Assembly: GCA_029880065.1 (NCBI GenBank)
Contig: JAOUPD010000067.1
Coordinates: 1 to 6,129 of the forward strand
Reading direction: 5' to 3'
Source: Hadesarchaea archaeon
Lineage (GTDB): Archaea; Hadarchaeota; Hadarchaeia; Hadarchaeales; Hadarchaeaceae
Length of the DNA: 6,129 bases
Position numbers and translations under genes: made by a program. Of the stretch, positions 1 through 6,129 are shown piece after piece; the stretch's first letter is position 1; each line of letters opens with the position of its first letter. The notes under the pieces are model-generated. The model was not told where the DNA came from and made no database searches. It was given only the letters and a program-made list of their open reading frames with translations.

Positions 1-448
1 ATAAGGTCGGCGGGTAATCATAACCGCTCCAGCCAGGCCCATTATACTCCACGGGCCCCTCGTAAAACAATTGCAACATATGGTCTCCCTTTAATCCTAT
101 TAGTTTGCCATTCTCATCGAATTCGAAGCCAGCCCTGACCTCGATAGCAATGCCTCCATCAGGGTAAGGTCTTTGGATTGCATCCAGCTCTCCCGCCATG
201 TTGAAAGGCTCCCCCCTAGCGATAGCGATAGCCTTATTTCTGTCTATATCAATTCTCTCGACATTTAGGATTGGCACAGAATGGGGAACTTCCGGTAAGG
301 GACAATCGAAAACGTAGGTGGTGGTTGGCCCCATGAAAATGGATTCCCCCTCCTGAGATGGACTGGGTTGAGATAAGACGAAATAACCGAAAGATAACAC
401 TAATAGAATCACCGCCACAATCGCTACTTCCTTCAATCTTCCCCTCAT
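1..448 (-). CDS. Membrane-anchored extracytoplasmic protein of unknown function, 3' end cut by window
   Basis: I do not recognise this gene. The frame is open from ATG at 448 to the window edge, giving 149 codons with no stop, so the C-terminus is missing. The N-terminus is basic (MRGRLK) and is followed by a hydrophobic stretch at residues 8-26, read as a membrane anchor or signal peptide. A Ser/Pro/Gln/Glu linker (27-36) leads to a soluble domain with short charged/hydrophobic alternations (DRNKAIAIARG at 69-79, FNMAGEL at 82-88, GGIAIEVRAGFEF at 98-110). The end visible here is rich in Gly, Pro and Tyr. The start lies 5 bases beyond the TGA of the upstream caspase-like gene. An alternative GTG at 457-455 would overlap that TGA as GTGA, so translational coupling is likely either way. 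Function is unknown; an accessory or partner role for the protease-like protein is inferred from position only. Confidence 0.7.
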   Translation of the reverse strand, partial: MRGRLKEVAIVAVILLVLSFGYFVLSQPSPSQEGESIFMGPTTTYVFDCPLPEVPHSVPILNVERIDIDRNKAIAIARGEPFNMAGELDAIQRPYPDGGIAIEVRAGFEFDENGKLIGLKGDHMLQLFYEGPVEYNGPGWSGYDYPPTL

Positions 449-453
449 TCCAA

Positions 454-1314
454 TCACAATTTACATGTCCATTTGACGTATCCAATCGATGTGGTGCCGC
501 TTGGATCAGACATCATCCCGCTTTCGTAGCCGGGAAGGTACTCATCCCAGTATTTAACGTAGACGCCATAATTATATATCCACACCGCGCAAACAGCAGC
601 CTCCTTATCAGTAGCATTAAACACCGCTTTAGTAGCTTTCTGCCAAGCGTCCTTTATGCTGAACGGTCCAAACTGATCAGTTAGATATGCTGCAAATTGT
701 CCGCCGAGGATATCGGTATTCGTCACACTTGTATGGAACCCCGTCATTCCATGGAGCATTGGCGGGGAATTGAAAACACCCTTCCAATTATTCCAGTATT
801 CGTGTTTAAGAACTTCGCATGCAGTAATGAAAATCCATTCTAGATCCTTGTCGCCCCACAGGGCCTCGGAATAATGAACCTTGTACATGGTATTATCGTA
901 GTCATCGCCGTCTTTGTTAATCCCAAAACGGAAACCATCCGAACGCCCATGTCCCGCAAAATAAATGAAGTCGACGGCATCGGCATAGGAGTAATCCAAG
1001 CCCCCATTTTCCGACTTTTCGAAATGTTTTTCCCAAGCGTTGCCATCACCCTTATCAAAACTCTTCGTGAAGCCCTTGCTACCGAGATTGTTGTAAAAAC
1101 CCTCAGCATCGTCGTCGCTGTTGGGGGGGAATATGTAGCTGCCATAGTATGGATTATTGGTATAGTCGTTAACCCACCACACTCCTATCTCCTTATTATT
1201 GCTATCGTCATTACCAGCACGCACGAATGGTACAAGGGCCGTACTAATGATGAAAAACACTACTAAAGCGATGGCCCGAATCGAAACGTGAAAATCTTTC
1301 AATTTTTTTCTCAT
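454..1314 (-). CDS. Exported caspase-like (clan CD type) protein, DUF6345 family
   Basis: Residue numbers are for the 286-aa product from ATG at 1314. A basic start (MRKKLK) and hydrophobic segment (about 13-31) ending in VRA|GN form a signal peptide with probable cleavage after A33. The mature domain has the two hallmark blocks of caspase-fold peptidases: a hydrophobic strand ending in FAGHG (His122) and a second strand ending in ITACEVL (Cys166), a plausible His/Cys dyad. The following LHGMTGFHTS segment (about 187-196) and the block order match DUF6345 as I remember it. Its activity and substrate are not known to me. The protein is rich in Trp (11), Asn, Asp, Gly and Tyr. I prefer ATG 1314 over ATG 1338 because it has GGAG seven bases upstream, starts directly on a signal peptide, and a TATA box at 1358-1365 would place the transcript start near 1335. 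It is first in a probable operon with the gene at 448. Confidence 0.8.
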   Translation of the reverse strand: MRKKLKDFHVSIRAIALVVFFIISTALVPFVRAGNDDSNNKEIGVWWVNDYTNNPYYGSYIFPPNSDDDAEGFYNNLGSKGFTKSFDKGDGNAWEKHFEKSENGGLDYSYADAVDFIYFAGHGRSDGFRFGINKDGDDYDNTMYKVHYSEALWGDKDLEWIFITACEVLKHEYWNNWKGVFNSPPMLHGMTGFHTSVTNTDILGGQFAAYLTDQFGPFSIKDAWQKATKAVFNATDKEAAVCAVWIYNYGVYVKYWDEYLPGYESGMMSDPSGTTSIGYVKWTCKL

Positions 1315-1321
1315 CTCACTT

Positions 1322-1325
1322 CTCC
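1322..1325 (-). promoter_or_regulatory. Ribosome binding site that decides the start of the caspase-like gene
   Basis: GGAG on the minus strand lies seven bases before ATG 1314. The upstream in-frame ATG at 1338 has only AT-rich sequence before it. This supports the shorter product. Confidence 0.6.
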
Positions 1326-1357
1326 ATCCTACTTGCATTATATTATAAAGCTTACTT

Positions 1358-1365
1358 TATTTAAA
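1358..1365 (-). promoter_or_regulatory. Putative archaeal TATA box for the caspase-like operon
   Basis: TTTAAATA on the minus strand. With the usual spacing of about 25 bases, transcription would begin near 1335. That leaves a leader of about 20 bases containing the GGAG site. A second AT-rich element at 1341-1347 would start transcripts too close to the gene to include that site. Confidence 0.4.
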
Positions 1366-1447
1366 GATTGCGGTCATTTATGGGCTCTATTCGTGATTTA
1401 TAACTAAATAAGTAATTTTAATAAAAAATAGAGTTAAAAATTGCCAA

Positions 1448-1478
1448 TTTATATGGTTTTATTCATAAAATTTATAAT
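1448..1478 (+). promoter_or_regulatory. Putative TATA region for the binding-protein gene
   Basis: Two candidates are visible in an AT-rich tract: TTTATAT at 1448-1454 and TTTATAAT at 1471-1478. With about 25 bases to the start site, the first predicts transcription from about 1477 and the second from about 1500. The second would still keep the purine-rich ribosome binding site at 1503-1510. The tract from about 1380 to 1500 holds no other feature I can support. Confidence 0.4.
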
Positions 1479-1502
1479 AAAATTTTAACAAATTATACTA
1501 CA

Positions 1503-1510
1503 GAGGGGGA
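1503..1510 (+). promoter_or_regulatory. Ribosome binding site of the binding-protein gene
   Basis: GAGGGGGA lies five bases before ATG 1516. This is an ordinary purine-rich Shine-Dalgarno site and confirms the start. Confidence 0.6.
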
Positions 1511-1515
1511 AATAA

Positions 1516-2619
1516 ATGAAGAAAGAAATTGTTGGCCAGGGCGCTGCAATAGTAGTAGTTTTCATTATAGCATTGATCATCGGTGCTGTAGCAGGTTACA
1601 TGCTTAAACCGGCACCACCAGAGATAGCTGAACTGGAGGCACAAGTAAGTGAGCTGGGAGGTACGATAGATGACCTAGAGAGCCAGATAGCTGACCTAGA
1701 AGCCCAAATTCCGCCTCCCCTTGATACGATAAAAGTAGCCTTTGTATGTCACGGTACTTGGACGTATTGGGTATTGTACAATGATGCTGCGGTAGCGATG
1801 GCAGAGCGTCTCAGGAATGTTGAGGTAACTTATCACTATACTGAAGGTGATACGGGCTTACAGATTGATATGATAAGGGAAGAAATCGCTCAAGGTGTTG
1901 ATGCACTAATTGTATCAATACCAGACGCGACTATATTTGATGCACCAATTCAGGAAGCAAGGGATGCGGGAATTGTTGTAATTGCTTACGGTTGTGACGA
2001 TCCAGAAGGAGCAGCGGGCAACGCAAGACAAGCTTTTATCAAAAACTGGGGAAAGAAAGGCCTATACTACGATATAAGCTACAAGAGGGCTGAACTCGCA
2101 TTCGATTACGTGCCTGAGGGCGGCCATATATACTTCCCGAACTGTGAGCCAGGAGCAGAGTGGTCGCTAGAGAGTAAACAGGGACTTTTAGATTACTTCG
2201 AGGAGCATGGTAAAACCATCCACTTGCACGAGGAGAACATTTCTCTGGACGTTCCAGAGGCACAAATGCGTGTAACGGCATACATTTTGGCACACCCCGA
2301 AACTGATGTAATTATCCCTGCGGGGGGTCTAGGTTCAATTGCAGCTCTTCTAGCGGAGGAAGCCCTTAGAATGCAACCAGGAGAGTTGCCCATCTTCTCG
2401 TGGCCGCACGGTGAGGTGGATGTTCGAGGGATACAAAGTGGATTAGTCATCGCGGGTGTAACTGATTCGCCTTTCAGCATTGTAGCTATTTGCCTATTGG
2501 AAGCGGTTATGGCTGTTGAGCATAATGTTGGACCAATTGACGTAGCCCTGTCGCTACTCGTAGTAGACCAAAGCAACGTTGATAAATGGGCATTTTGGTA
2601 CGTCAAGGAACTGATATAG
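1516..2619 (+). CDS. Membrane-anchored type 1 periplasmic-binding-fold protein (sugar/BMP-like ABC substrate-binding protein)
   Basis: The 367-aa product has a single N-terminal hydrophobic helix (about 9-29) after a basic MKKE. There is no lipobox Cys, so it probably stays in the membrane as an uncleaved anchor. Residues 36-65 form a short coiled coil of Ile/Leu/Glu/Asp heptads, and PPP at 66-68 ends it. The binding domain runs from about 71 to 367. Lobe I opens with TIKVAFVCHG, followed by a helix and then REEIAQGVDALIVSIPDA (121-138) and ARDAGIVVIAYG (148-159). Lobe II includes GGHIYFPNC (202-210) and ETDVIIPAGGLGSIAALLAEEAL (262-284, given in part). This layout fits the Peripla_BP_4/BMP-like solute-binding group, but the ligand cannot be read from sequence. 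It faces away from the caspase-like operon across 201 bases and converges on the DHS gene. No permease or ATPase gene is in the window. Confidence 0.85.
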   Translation: MKKEIVGQGAAIVVVFIIALIIGAVAGYMLKPAPPEIAELEAQVSELGGTIDDLESQIADLEAQIPPPLDTIKVAFVCHGTWTYWVLYNDAAVAMAERLRNVEVTYHYTEGDTGLQIDMIREEIAQGVDALIVSIPDATIFDAPIQEARDAGIVVIAYGCDDPEGAAGNARQAFIKNWGKKGLYYDISYKRAELAFDYVPEGGHIYFPNCEPGAEWSLESKQGLLDYFEEHGKTIHLHEENISLDVPEAQMRVTAYILAHPETDVIIPAGGLGSIAALLAEEALRMQPGELPIFSWPHGEVDVRGIQSGLVIAGVTDSPFSIVAICLLEAVMAVEHNVGPIDVALSLLVVDQSNVDKWAFWYVKELI

Positions 2620-2672
2620 CGGCATGCTCAAATTAAATTCGAAATGATATCGTTCTGAAGCCGCGAGATATA

Positions 2673-3593
2673 TTATTTTTTGAGCACTGCGGCAACGATA
2701 ATCGGAAAGATAACTGTCACGTCGCCGATTACAGTAACGAGTTTTGCATCTGGCGTAACTTTGCCCCATGATTTTGCTTCTTCTAGGGTTGCTCCACTTA
2801 ACCCTCCGGGCTCAGGACGATCCATCGTGACCTGAATTGCGTATTTGAAAGATTTAGGCGTGAGTAGCATGCTCTGGAAGATGAAGTTCTTTGGGACACC
2901 CCCGCCTAGCAACACCGCCCCAGGTTCCTTCGCGTTGCTTGCCAACTCGACCATCTCCTGCACATCGCGCAGGCAATCGATGTTCAGCTCGTGTTCCTGT
3001 GAGTAAAGCCACGCCTGAAGCCCGAGGATTGAGTCCGCTATCGCCGGGCAGAAGACAGGCACATTTTTGGTTGCAGCGGCTTTCACGAAGGAATTTTCAT
3101 CCTTGAGGTGTGATCCGATTCTGCGGAGGAGTTCAGCCGATGAAATCCGCGCTCCATTCTTAGTGACTTCAGCAAACATTGGTTGGATATGATCCTCGAA
3201 GAGTTCGAAAATCTGCTGCGGGACATAGACATCGAAGATGCGGCTTATGCCTCGCTCGCGCAACCCGGCATCATCCACTAGGGCCTCGCCCCGCGCGTGG
3301 TAGCCACCGAATGCCTCGATGAGATCATGGGTTACGTTCGCGCCCGTTGTGACTATGACGTTGACAAGTTCTTCATTTATTGCCTGCGTCAGAACTCGGC
3401 GAAGACCCCCAGGAACCATCGCTCCCCCAACACCCATGAAAATTGTCGACCCAGCCTTGAGCATCTCGTGATAAATTTCAACAGCCTTTGCGACCCTCCC
3501 TGCACTGAAGACGCCCGACTTGCCCATCTCTTCCACGAGTTCGTCGACCCGCATTTCGGGCTTGAGCTCGATGTGCTTGACGCGTTTTTCCAT
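2673..3593 (-). CDS. dys: Deoxyhypusine synthase family protein with altered polyamine pocket
   Basis: Deoxyhypusine synthase moves an aminobutyl group from spermidine to a lysine of aIF5A, using NAD. Residue numbers are for the 306-aa product from ATG 3593. NAD-binding segments are visible: TTGAN (82-86), CPAIAD (182-187) and LLGGGVPKN (228-236). GLSGATLEEAKSWGK (264-278) ends in the equivalent of the human catalytic Lys329 (here K278), with the matching Trp (W276) and Glu (E272). Compared from memory with human DHS, D243 aligns to L192, H288 to N236, N292 to Q240 and D316 to L265, so much of the spermidine-contact set is changed. ATG 3593 shares one base with the tiaS stop (TGATG). An in-frame TTG at 3596 is the alternative. 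AAGGAGAG sits just upstream, inside the end of tiaS. True aIF5A modification or another polyamine reaction are both possible. Confidence 0.88.
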   Translation of the reverse strand: MEKRVKHIELKPEMRVDELVEEMGKSGVFSAGRVAKAVEIYHEMLKAGSTIFMGVGGAMVPGGLRRVLTQAINEELVNVIVTTGANVTHDLIEAFGGYHARGEALVDDAGLRERGISRIFDVYVPQQIFELFEDHIQPMFAEVTKNGARISSAELLRRIGSHLKDENSFVKAAATKNVPVFCPAIADSILGLQAWLYSQEHELNIDCLRDVQEMVELASNAKEPGAVLLGGGVPKNFIFQSMLLTPKSFKYAIQVTMDRPEPGGLSGATLEEAKSWGKVTPDAKLVTVIGDVTVIFPIIVAAVLKK

Positions 3594-4891
3594 CAATATT
3601 CTCTCCTTGGATATGCAACTCGCACGAGGGGCCGAGCTAAATGCCTACGAGCACGTGGTGGAACTTCGAAAGCACCCACTCCAATCTCCCTCTTTACCTC
3701 CAAGATTTTTGCCGCGCTGACCGGCACCCTAACCTTGCACCGTTTACACGAATATCCTTTACCCTTCCCTTCAGACTTCATCCGCTTGCCGCAGCGTGGG
3801 CACATCGGATTAACTTTTCGTAGCACAGGCACAAGCTTTAGGATCGAAAGTTTTTCCAAATTGATGGTAAGGGGTAGCTCGGGCTTCTCTTTAACCCCAC
3901 CATAGGCAACAACTTTGTCCCCGACCACAAGCTTCTTTGCAACGTCGCGAAACTGGCGGGTGGGCTCGTAGGCAGCGCAGTCGATTTCTCCAGTTTTATC
4001 CCGCATGCTGAAAATAACGTGGCCTCCCGGGATGATTTTTGGCGTGCGTGAAACCTCACCTTTGACAATCACCGACCAATAGGGTTTGACCTCCGCGATT
4101 TTCGCTCGCCGGAGGTGTTCATCCGTGCCTTGGTTCGTCTTGTAAATGATAAAGCGCTCGATGGGTTCCAGGGCTTTCACGATTTTATGAGATTTTAGCG
4201 TGGTTTTAGCGTCCTCTCCACGAATACCGTAGAGAATTGGGCAGGGTGTGTGTGGGGTGATGCGGATCTCCTCGGTGAAGGGGTCCAAATTGTCGAATGT
4301 TTTTGGGAAAGTTTGGTTGTTCATCTTAACGACCGAAGCGGCATCGACTTTTCTCGTGGTCCCTCGATTTTCCGGCGTGCGATATGTGATGAGTTCAAAA
4401 GTCCAGTCGCGCTCGAGGGGGTTGCCTATCGCAGCTAGCGCGCCGATGATGCCACGCCCAAGCTTGAACTTGTGCACTTCTGCGCCAATTTCCATCGCCA
4501 AGGCTTCAGCCTCGTCAATTGTTGTGATATCCTGCACAACCTTCTTCGAGAATTTTCTCAGCTTTGTGGGAACCCTTTCACCCCCATAAAACACGACGCC
4601 TGGGTTTGTGGTTTCGATGTGGAGTTCGGCCAGCTCTTCAACGGTGTGGAGAATTATTTCTTTGACGACTGGGATTTGATGCTTTTTTACTTTGACTGTA
4701 AAAGCTATAGCGCAATTTCCTCTCGTTTTTAATTTCCAATTGGGGTTGAGTCTGATTAATTTGGGGTATCCCTCGAGTTTGATATCTTGGGATTTTAGGC
4801 GGCCGATAGCCACAGCTCCGACGTAGGTTGTGCACATGCCCTGCTTAGAGTCCGTGTCGTCGATGCCGATTTGGAGCAGTGTCAAGTTCAT
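3593..4891 (-). CDS. tiaS: tRNA(Ile2) 2-agmatinylcytidine synthetase TiaS
   Basis: TiaS uses ATP and agmatine to convert C34 of the CAU anticodon of tRNA-Ile2 to agmatidine, so that the tRNA reads AUA. The 432-aa product shows the expected order. The N-terminal kinase-like domain has IGIDDTDS (8-15) and GMCTTY (18-23); T21 is the likely equivalent of the autophosphorylated Thr18 of the Archaeoglobus enzyme. Then come RGNCAIAF (57-64), NPGVVFYGG (96-104) and GRGIIGALAAIG (145-156). An OB-fold region follows at about 272-352. A C-terminal zinc ribbon has CPRC (364-367) and CKRC (382-385). Length and domain set look complete. ATG 4891 is the first possible start after an in-frame TAA, and only a weak ribosome site precedes it. 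It is first in a two-gene unit with the DHS gene. The tail after the zinc ribbon (386-432) is Arg-rich. Confidence 0.95.
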   Translation of the reverse strand: MNLTLLQIGIDDTDSKQGMCTTYVGAVAIGRLKSQDIKLEGYPKLIRLNPNWKLKTRGNCAIAFTVKVKKHQIPVVKEIILHTVEELAELHIETTNPGVVFYGGERVPTKLRKFSKKVVQDITTIDEAEALAMEIGAEVHKFKLGRGIIGALAAIGNPLERDWTFELITYRTPENRGTTRKVDAASVVKMNNQTFPKTFDNLDPFTEEIRITPHTPCPILYGIRGEDAKTTLKSHKIVKALEPIERFIIYKTNQGTDEHLRRAKIAEVKPYWSVIVKGEVSRTPKIIPGGHVIFSMRDKTGEIDCAAYEPTRQFRDVAKKLVVGDKVVAYGGVKEKPELPLTINLEKLSILKLVPVLRKVNPMCPRCGKRMKSEGKGKGYSCKRCKVRVPVSAAKILEVKREIGVGAFEVPPRARRHLARPLVRVAYPRREY

Positions 4892-4928
4892 CGACCATTC
4901 AACTATTCCATTTAATTAACATAAGGAG

Positions 4929-4945
4929 TGCCGCTTGTGGCGGCA
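4929..4945. repeat. Perfect 6-bp inverted repeat in the divergent promoter region
   Basis: TGCCGC, a five-base loop TTGTG, then GCGGCA. It is the only GC-rich patch in an otherwise AT-rich 97-base intergenic region. It lies just downstream of the tiaS TATA candidate (4947-4953), between that box and the expected start site. It could be a regulator-binding dyad or an RNA hairpin. Which one cannot be told from sequence. Confidence 0.5.
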
Positions 4946-4946
4946 G

Positions 4947-4953
4947 TTTTATA
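4947..4953 (-). promoter_or_regulatory. Putative TATA box for the tiaS-dys operon
   Basis: TATAAAA on the minus strand, predicting transcription from about 4925 and a leader of about 30 bases before ATG 4891. The same AT-rich block (TTTTATAG, TTTTAAAA and TTTAAAAA between 4947 and 4977) could also serve the plus-strand gene at 4989. Confidence 0.4.
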
Positions 4954-4988
4954 GATTTTAAAAACTAAATTTAAAAACGTGGGGAAAC

Positions 4989-6080
4989 TTGAGAGTGTTT
5001 CTTACAGGCATTTGTGTGTGCCTTTTGTTCCTAACCACAGTGCAAACGGGTGCAGCACAGCAAGCTGAACTACCCACTTGGGACGTCGGTCTCACTTGGG
5101 CGATTGGTAAACCTGACATTGACCTAACATTCACCTACACTGCCATGGACATGACAGTAGATGCGACTGGGAGTTGCAGTTATTACGTAATTTACAAGGT
5201 CGGAGCGATTGAGGGTCAGGAATATAGGGTGGACGTGACTGGAGGGTTAGATATGGTTATGGATATCGATATCAGTGGGGTCTCTGCAGGACAGCAAGTC
5301 TCCGGTTTCATGCATCTAACTATGACAACAAAATTGGATGGAACCGTTTACTACACAAAGAATGAACTAGCGGTGGCCCGAGCAGATGAAACGTTGAATA
5401 TTGACATGGATTTCTCGGGCAGCGTTACAGGCGGAGGCCAAGCTGTGGGTCTCAACGGATCGTTGGACGCGAGCGGTGACATGGGTATCACTTTCAATCC
5501 GTCGTTGGACATTTTCGATTTTCCAATCACGGTCGGAGAAAGTTGGACCGCAGAGTCCGTTGCCACAGTAACGGGCAGCATGAGCGGCAGCATGAGTTTC
5601 AAAATGGTGGTGGATGGAGCGGAGCAGAGCTTTAGCGAACCAATCAGCGAATCACTAGATCAGACGGTTGATGTGTCGCTCTCAGTTAGTTGTCCGAGGA
5701 CGGTGGATATACCCCTCGCCTCGATATGCTATGAACTCGTGGTGTCGGGAACGGGCATGGCCCAAGCATGTCCGTTTATGCCAGCTAGTGTGCTGTACTA
5801 CTCGCCAGATAGTGGTTTCGTCGTGGCGTCAGAATTACCTTTTGGTGAAGCACTGAGTGGCGCGAGTCTTGGATCAGAGGAAGGCATCCCCCTCTTTGGG
5901 GAGTTCATGGGTGGGGAAGAAACAATCGACCTTAGCTCAGTTACCGAGCAAGAGGCCCGAGATGCTATAGAAGGAATAGGCGTGGAGGGCATCGACATAG
6001 TCCTCATCGGAGCCATCGTGGCGATAGTCATCGTAGCGATTGCAGCAGTTTTGGTAGTAGTTAGACGAACGCGTGCATAA
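4989..6080 (+). CDS. Surface protein with signal peptide and C-terminal membrane anchor, unknown function
   Basis: I do not recognise the family. The 363-aa product begins with a signal peptide (one Arg, hydrophobic core about 4-18, probable cleavage after A23 in TGAA|QQ). The ectodomain (about 24-333) is dominated by alternating polar/hydrophobic Thr, Ser, Val, Gly and Asp stretches, suggesting beta structure, with a segment FDFPITVGESWTA (176-188). Cys occurs at 63, 235, 247 and 261, so disulfides are possible. The C-terminus has an all-aliphatic helix (about 335-358) followed by RRTRA, a stop-transfer anchor leaving the bulk outside. The start is TTG 4989, with GGGGA at 4981-4985 four bases upstream. 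GTG 4995 is the alternative at better spacing, but it would remove the only Arg of the signal peptide. It is transcribed away from tiaS and appears monocistronic here. A role in the cell envelope or adhesion is inference. Confidence 0.8.
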   Translation: MRVFLTGICVCLLFLTTVQTGAAQQAELPTWDVGLTWAIGKPDIDLTFTYTAMDMTVDATGSCSYYVIYKVGAIEGQEYRVDVTGGLDMVMDIDISGVSAGQQVSGFMHLTMTTKLDGTVYYTKNELAVARADETLNIDMDFSGSVTGGGQAVGLNGSLDASGDMGITFNPSLDIFDFPITVGESWTAESVATVTGSMSGSMSFKMVVDGAEQSFSEPISESLDQTVDVSLSVSCPRTVDIPLASICYELVVSGTGMAQACPFMPASVLYYSPDSGFVVASELPFGEALSGASLGSEEGIPLFGEFMGGEETIDLSSVTEQEARDAIEGIGVEGIDIVLIGAIVAIVIVAIAAVLVVVRRTRA

Positions 6081-6129
6081 GGCCATAGTGGATAAGGGTT
6101 GGCTAGGCGAGAGCGCTGATTAGTTATCT

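Noticed and set aside
249..485. A 78-codon minus-strand frame overlapping the partial gene at the left edge.
   Set aside because: It overlaps both the end of the caspase-like gene and the partial gene in another frame. The partial frame is better supported because it starts next to the upstream stop, has a membrane helix and stays open to the window edge.
1380..1500. AT-rich tract considered as an origin or repeat region.
   Set aside because: I find no repeated unit or origin-type boxes. It is explained well enough as a divergent promoter region.
2193..2606. A 137-codon minus-strand frame inside the binding-protein gene.
   Set aside because: It is fully antisense to a gene with a clear fold. 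Its composition (Ser, Thr, Arg, Pro, Cys, Met) is typical of a shadow frame.
2625..2686. An 8-base inverted repeat, TGCTCAAA at 2625-2632 and TTTGAGCA at 2679-2686, with a run of six T at 2676-2681, considered as a terminator between the convergent genes.
   Set aside because: The spacer is 46 bases and the right arm lies inside the DHS coding end. The T run could act as an archaeal terminator for the plus-strand gene, but the evidence is too weak for a feature.
3297..3905. A 202-codon open frame on the plus strand.
   Set aside because: It lies antisense across the end of tiaS and the start of the DHS gene, both of which have clear family motifs. Its translation is rich in Arg, His, Pro and Ser and has no recognisable domain, as expected for a shadow frame.
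6081..6129. Possible tRNA start after the last gene (GTGGATAAGG...GGCGAGAGC).
   Set aside because: No acceptor/anticodon/T-arm pattern can be completed in the remaining 49 bases, and no GTTCRANNC box is visible. I see nothing I can support here.

Overview
The window looks archaeal. It carries tiaS (tRNA-Ile2 agmatinylcytidine synthetase), a gene known only from archaea, directly overlapping a deoxyhypusine synthase family gene. It also shows archaeal-type TATA boxes, GTG/TTG as possible starts, and two exported proteins held in the membrane by a single helix. The membrane-anchored coiled-coil substrate-binding protein and the C-terminally anchored surface protein resemble what I associate with Thermoproteota such as Bathyarchaeia, but that placement is inference. 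I see no mobile element, CRISPR array or RNA gene.

Layout. (1) Positions 1-1314, minus strand: an exported caspase-like protein of the DUF6345 type (454-1314) is followed within a few bases by a membrane-anchored protein of unknown function (448 to beyond position 1, cut by the window edge). They form a probable two-gene operon. (2) Positions 1315-1515: an AT-rich divergent promoter region. (3) Positions 1516-2619, plus strand: a type 1 periplasmic-binding-fold protein with an N-terminal membrane helix and a coiled-coil spacer, with no transporter partner in the window. (4) Positions 2673-4891, minus strand: tiaS then a deoxyhypusine synthase family gene, joined by a TGATG stop/start overlap. 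(5) Positions 4892-4988: a second divergent promoter region holding a perfect 6-bp dyad. (6) Positions 4989-6080, plus strand: an unrecognised surface protein with a signal peptide and a C-terminal membrane anchor.

How they may work together. The tiaS/DHS pair joins two enzymes that modify the translation machinery with agmatine- or polyamine-derived groups, on the tRNA-Ile2 anticodon and on aIF5A respectively. The DHS homologue keeps its catalytic Lys and NAD motifs but has lost several residues that bind spermidine in the human enzyme, so its true substrate is open. The other genes are all cell-surface or extracytoplasmic. The best candidate for an undescribed system is the exported caspase-like protein with its adjacent membrane-anchored partner.
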